From Candidatus Cloacimonadota bacterium (lineage in GTDB: Bacteria; Cloacimonadota; Cloacimonadia; Cloacimonadales; TCS61), in the NCBI GenBank assembly GCA_003647825.1, contig QMNP01000046.1, positions 1-9,351 on the forward strand: 9,351 bases of DNA. The letters are read 5' to 3'. Shown piece by piece: positions 1 to 7,336 of this stretch. A program made the position numbers and the translations under genes. The notes beneath the pieces were generated by a model, which was not told where the DNA came from, did not search any database, and worked only from the letters and a program-made list of their open reading frames with translations. Positions within the stretch are counted from its first letter, which is position 1. The number at the start of each line of letters is the position of its first letter.

Positions 1-1
1 A

Positions 2-307
2 TTAGCTGACGAAGGATTTTTAATTCACCAGGCATATGAAGAAAAATCGGCTCTCAAAATATTTGAACGGGTAAAACCTCAATTAGTGCTGCTGGATCTT
101 AGATTACCAGGAATAGATGGCATTAGTGTTTATAAGAAAATGAAAGAAATTGATAAAGATGTAATAGTATTCATCATAACAGCTTATGGCGATAAATACA
201 TCGAAAGAAAAGTTAGAGAATTAGGAGCAAATGATTATTTTACAAAGCCATTTGATAACAGATTGTTAATAGAAAATATTAAGAATACTTTATCCAAAAT
301 TAATTGA
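2..307 (+). CDS. Stand-alone response-regulator receiver domain (5' end outside window)
   Basis: This is the C-terminal 101 residues of a CheY-like receiver domain. The frame is open from the first bases of the window, so the gene begins upstream; the GTG at 86 is an internal valine codon, not a start. Three of the four hallmark sites are visible: the phospho-acceptor Asp in LLDLRLPG (fragment residue 32), the switch Thr in FIITAYGD (residue 60) and the invariant Lys in YFTKPF (residue 82). The N-terminal acidic pair is missing because of the window edge. The protein stops 19 residues after the Lys-Pro pair, where a receiver fold normally ends, so there is no C-terminal output domain. An N-terminal fused domain cannot be excluded. 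The role is phosphotransfer signalling in the cytoplasm; the partner kinase is unknown. It ends in TGA, which shows that TGA is a working stop codon in this genome. Confidence 0.9.
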   Translation, partial: LADEGFLIHQAYEEKSALKIFERVKPQLVLLDLRLPGIDGISVYKKMKEIDKDVIVFIITAYGDKYIERKVRELGANDYFTKPFDNRLLIENIKNTLSKIN

Positions 308-315
308 ATTCAATT
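302..315. repeat. 14-bp perfect palindrome spanning the stop codon of the first receiver gene
   Basis: The sequence AATTGAATTCAATT reads the same on both strands. It overlaps the TGA of the upstream receiver gene and lies in the 18-bp gap between two convergent genes. It could form a weak A/T hairpin (5-bp stem, AATT loop), but no T-tract follows, so a terminator role is doubtful. In AT-rich DNA such a palindrome can arise by chance. Confidence 0.3.
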
Positions 316-325
316 GAGTGAGAGC

Positions 326-712
326 TTATCCTTTTTCTCTCTGGATCATATGAAATACCATTTTTACAGCAGCACGAATATCTTTTTCTCTAACCGGTTT
401 TACTAAATATCCATAAGGATCTGCAGATATGGCCCCTTCCAATGTTTTCTCGTCTGCATAAGCAGTAAGAAAGATAATTGGAACTCCAAAATCACTATTT
501 ATTTGCGTAGCAGCTTCTACTCCAGATAATTTACCGGATAATACAATATCCATTAACACAAGATCTGGCATGATTTTTTCGACAGTTCTGATTGCTTCTT
601 CTCCAGATGAAACAATAGCACATACTTCATATTTATCTTTAATCAGAATTTTTTGAATGAATTGTGCAATTATAAGTTCATCTTCTACAATTAAAATTTT
701 CTTCTTTCTCAT
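326..712 (-). CDS. Single-domain response regulator (CheY-like receiver)
   Basis: A complete receiver domain of 128 residues. All hallmark residues are present (numbering from the chosen ATG): the acidic pair in ILIVEDE (Glu10, Asp11), the phospho-acceptor Asp55 in VLMDIVLSG, Thr83 in IIFLTAYAD and Lys105 in GYLVKPV. There is no DNA-binding or enzymatic domain. The MDIVLSGKLSGVEAA stretch and the GYLVKPV motif are typical of receivers paired with hybrid or PAS-containing histidine kinases. A longer reading starts at 724, but the ATG at 712 is preferred: GAGGAG lies 4 bases upstream of it (717-722 on this strand), whereas the 724 ATG would overlap that site. The gene converges on the other receiver gene with an 18-bp gap and is divergent from the C25 peptidase gene. 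Its kinase and target are not visible here, so its pathway is unknown. It ends in TAA. Confidence 0.93.
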   Translation of the reverse strand: MRKKKILIVEDELIIAQFIQKILIKDKYEVCAIVSSGEEAIRTVEKIMPDLVLMDIVLSGKLSGVEAATQINSDFGVPIIFLTAYADEKTLEGAISADPYGYLVKPVREKDIRAAVKMVFHMIQREKG

Positions 713-1000
713 AATGCTCCTCATGGAATTGAATTTAATTTGAATTTTATTACTATTTATTTTATGTCAATAAAATTTGGTTATTATTAAATTAAATTTC
801 TAAATTAATTGCGAATTGGTTTTTGAATTCGCAAATCACTGGCTAACATAGTTCTCTACAAGACAATTAACTCTATTAAGGAAATCTTTGTATTTGCCTT
901 ATTTTATAATACGTTAAATATTCGTATTGAATGAATGTAAAAAAATAATAATTTTAGGTCGATAAATTGCATTAGAGACTTTAAATAGAAGGAGAAAAAA
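713..1000. promoter_or_regulatory. Divergent AT-rich intergenic region with likely promoters both ways
   Basis: This 288-bp stretch has no convincing coding frame. It must carry the promoters of the - strand receiver gene and of the + strand peptidase gene. A TATAAT hexamer lies at 905-910 on the + strand, about 90 bases before the peptidase start, but no good -35 box sits at the usual spacing, so it is only a candidate. An inverted repeat at 809-834 is listed separately. AAGGAG at 989-994 lies 6 bases before the ATG at 1001 and is a clear ribosome-binding site for the peptidase gene. Confidence 0.5.
809..834. repeat. Perfect 9-bp inverted repeat, possible operator or hairpin
   Basis: TTGCGAATT at 809-817 and AATTCGCAA at 826-834 are exact reverse complements separated by 8 bases. 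The element lies between two divergent genes, nearer the receiver gene start (about 100 bases) than the peptidase start. No T-run follows on the + strand, so a terminator is unlikely there. A dyad of this size in a divergent promoter region could bind a dimeric regulator; this is inference from position and symmetry only. Confidence 0.4.
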
Positions 1001-4000
1001 ATGAAGAAGATCTTATTCGTAGTTAGCATTCTTGCTTTGGGTGCAATATTGTTTTGTGCTGCACCACAAGGAGAAATCAAATACAGTAGCTCTCTTGGAA
1101 CCCAAGGGTTCTCTTTGAATAATAGTGATCAATCATATGTAGAAATCGTTTATTCCATTAATAAACTAATTTTTGAGGATAAAGAGATCAATGAAGAATT
1201 ATTTACAAAATTAATATTACCTGGTCAGTTGCTTCCGGCAGATGAAGGTACTCCAGATCTACCTGGAGAGAGTAGATTTATTGCAATTCCACAAGGTTCT
1301 CATATTGATGTAAGTTTAATAGATTTTAATACTGTAACCTATAATGATGTGAATATTGCACCAGCTCCAAGAATTCCATTAGACACAGAAGATGCACCGC
1401 TGGAATATAACAAAGATTATACAATATACAATCAAGATGCTTTATATCCTGAAAATCCAATAATTACTTCTAAGCCTACATCAATTAGAGGGGTAGATGT
1501 GATTTCTCTGGGAATTAAACCCTTCCAATACAATCCGGTTTCTAAACAGCTTATCGTTTATACAGACATGGTTATTGATGTGCAATTTATCGGTGGAAAC
1601 AATAAATTTGGAGAAGACCGATTGCGTAACATCTGGTTTGAACCAATATTGCAAAGTGCTATCCTGAATTATGATATTTTACCTGAATATGAACTTAATA
1701 AAACTTCTTCACATAGAACGGATGATTATGAGTATATCGTTATTACGCCAGATGATCCCGTTTTCTTAGCATGGGCTGATTCCATTTCTATATTTAGAAA
1801 TGAGCAAGGTATTAGAACTGGTGTCGTTACAACAGCAGATATCGGTGGTAACACTGTAACCGCAATAGAATCCTACATTAACGATGCTTATAATACATGG
1901 GATATTCCACCTGTTGCTGTTCTTTTAATAGGCGATTATGGAACTGTTGGCAATACAATTGTCTCACCAATCTGGGATAACTACTGTGTTTCCGATCATA
2001 TCTATGCAGATGTTACGGGAAATGAAATCGAAGATCTTGTGTTGGCAAGGATAACTGCCAGGGATGAGAGTGAACTCGATATTATGATTTCTAAAATGCT
2101 CGATTATGAAAGAACACCTCCCGAAGATGCAAATGTTTATAATAATCCCATAACTGCTCTAGGTTGGCAAACGGAACGCTGGTTCCAGATTTGTTCAGAA
2201 GCTATTGGCGGATTTTGGAACAATGAACTTGGTAAAGATCAGATCAGGATCAATGCGATTTATGAGGGTAATCCTCAGGTTGATCCTTGGTCAACATATA
2301 GCAATACTCCTACAATTCTAAATTATTTTGGACCTAATGGACTGGGATATATCCCACAAACACCTGCTGAACTGGGTGGCTGGACTGGAGGTAATGCCAC
2401 AATGGTGAACAATGCAATTAATAGTGGTGCTTTTATGCTGGTTCATCGAGATCACGGAAGTGAAAGTGGTTGGGGAGAGCCAAACTATGGTACAGGTTCA
2501 ATGTCAGGACTTAATAATGAAACTCCTGTTTTTGTTTTTTCGATAAATTGCCTTACCGGAAAATATAATATTAATGGAGAGTGTTTTGCCGAAAAATTCC
2601 ATCGTCATCCACAAGGAGCACTAGGCTTGATCGCTGCTTCAGAGGTTTCTTATTCTTTTGTAAATGACACTTTTATGTGGGGAATGATGGATTATATGTG
2701 GCCGGAATTCTTGCCGGATATGGGTACAACTCCAACCGATTGCGATTTTATACGACCGGCATTCGCAAATTCTGCTGGAAAATTATTCCTGTTCTATTCT
2801 AACTGGCCCAACAATAACAATTCAAAAGAGGTTACTTACAACCTTTTTCATCATCATGGTGGTGCCTTTATGAACGTTTACTCAGAAGTACCTCAGCAGC
2901 TTACCGTTACTCATCCAACCGAATTACTAAGCGGGATTACCAGTTTTGAAGTTAATGCGGATGAAGGATCTTTCATTGCCTTATCTGTGGCAGGAGAAGT
3001 TATTGGAACAGCTATTGGAACTGGTTCAGCAATCTCGATCGATATTCCAGTTCAAACACCTAATAACAGTATGAAAGTTGTGGTAACAAAACAGAATTAT
3101 TATCGTTATAGTCAGGATGTTGATATTATAGCTCCTGGACAATATGTTATCTTCGAAGCACTAACCTGCACCGAAATATCAGGTCATATTGATAACTCGA
3201 TCCAATCCTTGGATACAGTTCAAATGGATATTACACTTCTTAATATTGGGCTTAGTGCTACTGGAAGTGATGTTGCAGCTACTATCTCAACTTCTTCTAA
3301 TTGCGTAAATATCTTGGATAACACACTAAGCTGCGGCTCAATTCCAGCCAGCAGTACTTTACTTGTAGAAGATGCTTTTCAAGTTGAATTTCTAGCTGGA
3401 ATCGAAGATAATACCGAAATTATATTCAGCCTCGAAGTTAGTTGTGATGGAGAAACGTGGAACAGTTTCTTTGAGGTTTTAGTTCATGCCCCTGATCTTG
3501 TATATGATTCCTTCGAGATTGATGTAACCAGTGGTAGTGATGAAATTCTTGATCCTGGTGAAACAGGTGAAATACTGATCTCAATTGCTAATGTTGGCTC
3601 AGGTTATTCGTACAATTCTGTTATTATGTTATATACTGTAGATCCGAATGTAACTCTATCTGGTAGTGGAAATATCAGCTCGATAAATCCTGGTGAAATT
3701 GGAATAATTGAACAACCATTTATTGTTTCTATCGATCCAAGCAGCCCAATTGAATATTTTGCTGAAATCAATATTCTTGTACAGGATGAAAATGGACTTA
3801 CTCATGAAAATACATTTAATTTACCCATCGGGTTCATAGCTCACAATTTTGAAGCTGGAGAAGGTGGCTGGGAACATATGGTACTTGGCGACGAGTGGTT
3901 GGATGAATGGCATTTGAGCAGTTATCGCAATCATACCGAAGATGGTATGTACAGCATGAAATGCGGTGGATTGGATGAACTTTCTTATTCAAATTTTGTA

Positions 4001-4678
4001 TATGCTGCGCTGGTGATGCCGGAAGTTGAACTTGCAACCAATTCTACAGTCAGATTCCATCATTGGATGGAAGTTGGCGCTAATAATAATGGTATGACCT
4101 GGGATGGAGGATTGATCGAAATTTCTGTTGACGGTGGAGAATGGGAACAGGTTACGCCAGTTGGAGGTTATCCTTGTGTAATGTTGAATATGCCCACTTC
4201 TCCATTTGCAGAAGGAACTGAGGTTTTTGCCGGTAATATTAATTGGGAAGAAGTAGAAATAGATCTCTCCGAATATAGCGGGATGGCACAATTACGATTT
4301 GTATTGGGTAGTGCTGGTCTGGTTACAGGTGAAGGCTGGTATATCGATGATATTTATTATACCAGTCCAACCGGGATCTCAGATAATTCAATCATTCCTG
4401 TTGCTACCTCTTTAAACGGGAACTTTCCGAATCCCTTTAATCCTTCAACAACTATTACTTATAGTCTTAGCAATGAAACTAATGTAAATATTGAAATTTA
4501 TAATATGAAAGGTCAGAAAGTGAGAACATTGAAAAATGAAGAACAAACGGCTGGAGATTATAATGTAGTTTGGAATGGAAAAGACGATAGCAGCAAATCT
4601 ACAGCCAGCGGTGTTTACTTCTATAAAATGCAAGCTGGCAATTATCAGCAGACAAAAAAAATGATTTTAATGAAATAG
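1001..4678 (+). CDS. Secreted gingipain-like cysteine peptidase (family C25) with T9SS sorting domain
   Basis: A 1225-residue exported protease. Regions in order: Sec signal peptide (about residues 1-20, Lys-Lys then a hydrophobic core); a C25-type propeptide (about 25-235, with PADEGTPDLP and RFIAIPQG); the catalytic domain (about 243-625); an Ig-like domain typical after C25 domains (about 632-710); CARDB-like beta domains (about 715-945); a jelly-roll domain resembling MAM or cleaved-adhesin modules (about 948-1122, ending in GWYIDDIYY); and a T9SS sorting domain (about 1137-1225, from NGNFPNPFNPST to KKMILMK). The likely catalytic dyad is His485 in HRDHGSESGW and Cys517 in FVFSINCLTGK. 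Their 32-residue gap is close to the His211-Cys244 gap of gingipain RgpB. It probably degrades external protein after T9SS export and prodomain removal; substrate specificity (Arg, Lys or other) cannot be read from the sequence. AAGGAG sits 6 bases before the ATG. It ends in TAG and is followed by its own terminator. Confidence 0.93.
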   Translation: MKKILFVVSILALGAILFCAAPQGEIKYSSSLGTQGFSLNNSDQSYVEIVYSINKLIFEDKEINEELFTKLILPGQLLPADEGTPDLPGESRFIAIPQGSHIDVSLIDFNTVTYNDVNIAPAPRIPLDTEDAPLEYNKDYTIYNQDALYPENPIITSKPTSIRGVDVISLGIKPFQYNPVSKQLIVYTDMVIDVQFIGGNNKFGEDRLRNIWFEPILQSAILNYDILPEYELNKTSSHRTDDYEYIVITPDDPVFLAWADSISIFRNEQGIRTGVVTTADIGGNTVTAIESYINDAYNTWDIPPVAVLLIGDYGTVGNTIVSPIWDNYCVSDHIYADVTGNEIEDLVLARITARDESELDIMISKMLDYERTPPEDANVYNNPITALGWQTERWFQICSEAIGGFWNNELGKDQIRINAIYEGNPQVDPWSTYSNTPTILNYFGPNGLGYIPQTPAELGGWTGGNATMVNNAINSGAFMLVHRDHGSESGWGEPNYGTGSMSGLNNETPVFVFSINCLTGKYNINGECFAEKFHRHPQGALGLIAASEVSYSFVNDTFMWGMMDYMWPEFLPDMGTTPTDCDFIRPAFANSAGKLFLFYSNWPNNNNSKEVTYNLFHHHGGAFMNVYSEVPQQLTVTHPTELLSGITSFEVNADEGSFIALSVAGEVIGTAIGTGSAISIDIPVQTPNNSMKVVVTKQNYYRYSQDVDIIAPGQYVIFEALTCTEISGHIDNSIQSLDTVQMDITLLNIGLSATGSDVAATISTSSNCVNILDNTLSCGSIPASSTLLVEDAFQVEFLAGIEDNTEIIFSLEVSCDGETWNSFFEVLVHAPDLVYDSFEIDVTSGSDEILDPGETGEILISIANVGSGYSYNSVIMLYTVDPNVTLSGSGNISSINPGEIGIIEQPFIVSIDPSSPIEYFAEINILVQDENGLTHENTFNLPIGFIAHNFEAGEGGWEHMVLGDEWLDEWHLSSYRNHTEDGMYSMKCGGLDELSYSNFVYAALVMPEVELATNSTVRFHHWMEVGANNNGMTWDGGLIEISVDGGEWEQVTPVGGYPCVMLNMPTSPFAEGTEVFAGNINWEEVEIDLSEYSGMAQLRFVLGSAGLVTGEGWYIDDIYYTSPTGISDNSIIPVATSLNGNFPNPFNPSTTITYSLSNETNVNIEIYNMKGQKVRTLKNEEQTAGDYNVVWNGKDDSSKSTASGVYFYKMQAGNYQQTKKMILMK

Positions 4679-4705
4679 ATTAACAAATATATTTACTCTA
4701 AATTG

Positions 4706-4733
4706 CGCCCTGAAACTCATCAGGGCGTTTTTT
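4706..4733 (+). terminator. Rho-independent terminator of the C25 peptidase gene
   Basis: A perfect 8-bp stem, CGCCCTGA (4706-4713) with TCAGGGCG (4720-4727), encloses a 6-base loop and is followed directly by six T residues. It begins 27 bases after the TAG stop. It separates the peptidase gene from the propeller gene, so the two are probably not one operon. Confidence 0.9.
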
Positions 4734-4784
4734 CCTTATCCGTATTTCTATGAATTATCTTCAATATATAGATTTATTAACTGC

Positions 4785-4811
4785 TTGACATGTGATAGTT
4801 TGAAATAAATA
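4785..4811 (+). promoter_or_regulatory. Candidate sigma-70-like promoter of the propeller-protein gene
   Basis: A perfect TTGACA (4785-4790) is followed after 15 bases by TAAATA (4806-4811), about 40 bases before the start codon and downstream of the preceding terminator. The spacing is shorter than the usual 17 bases and the -10 match is partial, so this is a candidate only. GGAGG at 4841-4845, 6 bases before the ATG, is the ribosome-binding site. Confidence 0.4.
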
Positions 4812-4851
4812 AATGCTGTGAAGTAAAAGAATATATTATTGGAGGAATATT

Positions 4852-7170
4852 ATGCGTAAATTGATATTTTTGTGTTTATTAATTTCTTTCAGCCTTTCAG
4901 CAACAGTTGTAAACTACTCAGAATTACCAGCTGAACTACAAAAGAGAGTAGTTCCCGATATGGAAGGAAGGGTTCTTATGAGCGATGACGATACATCTTG
5001 GATTGAACAAACATCAATTTCACGAGATCTTCCTACAGTAGTTGAAGGCTGGCCTGTGAGTTATGCAGGATCAAATTGTCATAATGGAGCAATTTATGTT
5101 AATATGGATGAAGATTCCGAAGCTGAAATTCTTTTTGGTGTTGGTACAAAAGTTACAGCTTTGAATCTAGATGGAACGGTTGTTCCTGGTTGGCCTAAAC
5201 AATTGAATTTCTATATTTGGAGCAGCCCGGCTGCCGGTGATATTGATGGTGATGGCGATATTGAAATCGTCTGTACAAGTAGAAATAATACTAATGCAAA
5301 TTCTGGAGAACTTTATGCTTTTGAATTAGATGGAACTCCATGTGAAGGATTCCCGGTAGTTCAAGCTGGTGGCGGTACAAACAATGTTAGTTTGTTTGAT
5401 CTGGATGCTGATGGAGACATGGAAATTCTGGTAAATATTAGAAATCATCCGCAGGGATGGGTATATGTTTATGATGGAGATGGTAGTGTTTATCCTTGTT
5501 TTCCACAGGAATTAGATTATATTCCGGGAGCTGGAATTTCTGCAGGTGATATAACAGGAGACGGTATTCCGGAGATCGTAGCATTAAGTTACAATATGCT
5601 TCATGTTTTTGATCTTTCTGGAAACCTGTTGCCTGGATTCCCATTATCTAATAATGGCTACACATATTCTTATTCTCAACCGATCTTATTTGACCTGGAT
5701 GATGATGGTCTGGATGAAATTATCTGGGGTGGCTGCTCTGAAGCAGCAGGTGCAGTTTTCGTTGTGAACTATGATGCCAGTTCTGTAGAAGGATGGCCGC
5801 AAGTAACAGATCAATGGATTTTTGGAACGGTTGCGATCGGAGATGTAGATCAGGATGGTTCGATGGATGTAGTAATTGGAGATCAAGTTTCATCTGGCAC
5901 GCCAATGGATCATATTTATGCCTGGAATGCAGTTGGAAATGCCATTGAAGGATTTCCGGCAGGACCTACAAATGCTATTTATGCTCAGATTGGAATTGCC
6001 GATCTGGATGGAGATAACAACGTAGAATTGATGATCGATGATAACAATTTCGGCTTTGGTTATGACTGCTACAATAATGATGGAACACATTGTACAGATT
6101 GGCCAATTACCTGTGGAACTGTTTGGAGTTCTACAACAATGCAGATAACACCTGCTTTTGGTGATGTGGATAATGATGGTGAAATAGAGATCATTGGAGC
6201 TGCTACTGATATAATAGGATGGGTAGTAGAATGTTATTTATGGGAAACTGGCGAAGTTTGGAATGAAGACCTTGCCTATATGATCGTGGATGGTTGCAAT
6301 ATGCAGCATAATGGGCAATATTCTTCTACCGCTTCTCCTCCAGTTTTTAATCCTCCTCAGAATTTGGTTTCAGAAGTTATAAATTTTAATGATGTTACAT
6401 TAACTTGGGATGAACCGGAACCATCTGGTTCCGAAGTAGTTGAGTATGGTGTATATCGCGATGGAATATTAATTCAATCACTCTACGGTAATATTCTTTT
6501 TTATAATGATACAGCACTGAATGCAGGAGATTATGAATATTATGTAACAGCTACTTACGATGATCCAGCTGGTGAATCCGAACCTTCAAATATTGAAACT
6601 ATAACCACTACACTTCCTGCTCCACAAAATTTGGTAGCGGTTCCCAATGGAGCAAATATAATGCTGACTTGGGATCCACCCGAAATGATCAACCGTACAC
6701 TTGATAGTTATAATATTTATAGGAATGGTGAATTATTGGCAGACAATATCACCAGTTTATTTTACATTGATATTAATGTACCACTAGGAACTTATGAGTA
6801 TCAAGTTTCTGCTACTTACAGCGGTGGTTGGGAAGGAGAATTATCTGACCCTGTCGGTGGAATTGTTTCATCTGCAAATATTATTCTTTTAATTACTAAG
6901 CTTGAAGGCAATTCACCCAATCCTTTCAATCCAATAACAGAGATCAACTTTTCTGTAGCACAAACGTCCTCGTTTGTGACAATTGATGTTTATAACCTGA
7001 AAGGACAGAAAATAAAAACATTAATGAATGATATACTTCCAGCCGGCCAGCATTCCGTGATCTGGAAAGGAACTGATGACGCAGGAAAAGCTGTTTCCAG
7101 TGGAGTATATCTTTATAAAATGAAATCTGGAAACTATCAAAACACTAAGAAAATGATTCTGATGAAATAA
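4852..7170 (+). CDS. Secreted FG-GAP/VCBS beta-propeller protein with two fibronectin III domains and T9SS sorting domain
   Basis: A 772-residue exported protein. A signal peptide (residues 1-16, possible cleavage at SLS|AT) precedes a propeller region of eight repeats spaced about 44-54 residues apart. Each carries an acidic Ca-binding-like loop; the loops begin near residues 86, 130 (DIDGDGD), 183 (DLDADGD), 233 (DITGDG), 281 (DLDDDG), 331 (DVDQDG), 384 (DLDGDN) and 438 (DVDNDG). The first is the most degenerate. Two fibronectin III domains follow (about 501-588 and 589-678, each opening with PQNLV and containing LTWD and YEYxVxATY). The sorting domain covers about 682-772 (SPNPFNP, VYNLKGQKIKTL, SGVYLYKM, KMILMK). 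No catalytic residues are evident, so an adhesive, ligand-binding or structural surface role is inferred. GGAGG lies 6 bases before the ATG. It ends in TAA and is flanked by terminators on both sides. Confidence 0.92.
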   Translation: MRKLIFLCLLISFSLSATVVNYSELPAELQKRVVPDMEGRVLMSDDDTSWIEQTSISRDLPTVVEGWPVSYAGSNCHNGAIYVNMDEDSEAEILFGVGTKVTALNLDGTVVPGWPKQLNFYIWSSPAAGDIDGDGDIEIVCTSRNNTNANSGELYAFELDGTPCEGFPVVQAGGGTNNVSLFDLDADGDMEILVNIRNHPQGWVYVYDGDGSVYPCFPQELDYIPGAGISAGDITGDGIPEIVALSYNMLHVFDLSGNLLPGFPLSNNGYTYSYSQPILFDLDDDGLDEIIWGGCSEAAGAVFVVNYDASSVEGWPQVTDQWIFGTVAIGDVDQDGSMDVVIGDQVSSGTPMDHIYAWNAVGNAIEGFPAGPTNAIYAQIGIADLDGDNNVELMIDDNNFGFGYDCYNNDGTHCTDWPITCGTVWSSTTMQITPAFGDVDNDGEIEIIGAATDIIGWVVECYLWETGEVWNEDLAYMIVDGCNMQHNGQYSSTASPPVFNPPQNLVSEVINFNDVTLTWDEPEPSGSEVVEYGVYRDGILIQSLYGNILFYNDTALNAGDYEYYVTATYDDPAGESEPSNIETITTTLPAPQNLVAVPNGANIMLTWDPPEMINRTLDSYNIYRNGELLADNITSLFYIDINVPLGTYEYQVSATYSGGWEGELSDPVGGIVSSANIILLITKLEGNSPNPFNPITEINFSVAQTSSFVTIDVYNLKGQKIKTLMNDILPAGQHSVIWKGTDDAGKAVSSGVYLYKMKSGNYQNTKKMILMK

Positions 7171-7186
7171 TGCCATATTCCTGATC

Positions 7187-7205
7187 TGGCTAATAAAGCC
7201 ATTTT
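7187..7205 (+). terminator. Possible weak first terminator after the propeller gene
   Basis: A 5-bp stem, TGGCT (7187-7191) with AGCCA (7197-7201), encloses AATAA and is followed by four T residues. It lies 17 bases after the TAA stop and just ahead of a stronger hairpin. The stem is short, so it may be incidental or the first of two tandem terminators. Confidence 0.3.
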
Positions 7206-7218
7206 GAATTTGATTTAA

Positions 7219-7257
7219 GCCTCCGAAGTTCCAAGAAACTTCGGAAGCTATTTATTT
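7219..7257 (+). terminator. Hairpin terminator after the propeller gene
   Basis: A perfect 9-bp stem, TCCGAAGTT (7222-7230) with AACTTCGGA (7237-7245), encloses a 6-base loop. Beyond one C-A mismatch it extends by GC/GC. The following tract ATTTATTT is T-rich but interrupted, so termination may be less efficient than at the other two terminators here. Confidence 0.65.
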
Positions 7258-7289
7258 GCTCAAGCGATTTAGTTTCACTGGTACATTTA

Positions 7290-7317
7290 TTGCATGTATT
7301 AAATAAATGATTAATAT
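7290..7317 (+). promoter_or_regulatory. Weak promoter candidate of the third cargo gene
   Basis: TTGCAT (7290-7295) and TAATAT (7312-7317) are separated by 16 bases, just downstream of the preceding terminator and 20 bases before the start codon. Both hexamers are imperfect and the region is very AT-rich, so chance matches are likely. GAGG at 7327-7330, 6 bases before the ATG, is the ribosome-binding site. Confidence 0.25.
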
Positions 7318-7336
7318 ATTATGAATGAGGTTTTGA

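Noticed and set aside
1001..1066. Lipoprotein signal in the C25 peptidase
   Set aside because: A Cys follows the hydrophobic core, but the preceding residues (ILF) do not fit a lipobox, which needs a small residue just before the Cys. T9SS cargo normally uses a standard Sec signal.
3834..6090. Several 60-100 residue open frames on the - strand within the large genes
   Set aside because: They lie entirely inside well-supported + strand genes, have low-complexity composition and no recognisable domains. They are antisense shadows.
967..7305. A shared upstream motif TTG(A)CAT followed by TAAATA before all three cargo genes
   Set aside because: The gaps between the two parts are 9, 14 and 4 bases, and the distance to the start codon varies. 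In such AT-rich DNA this is compatible with chance.
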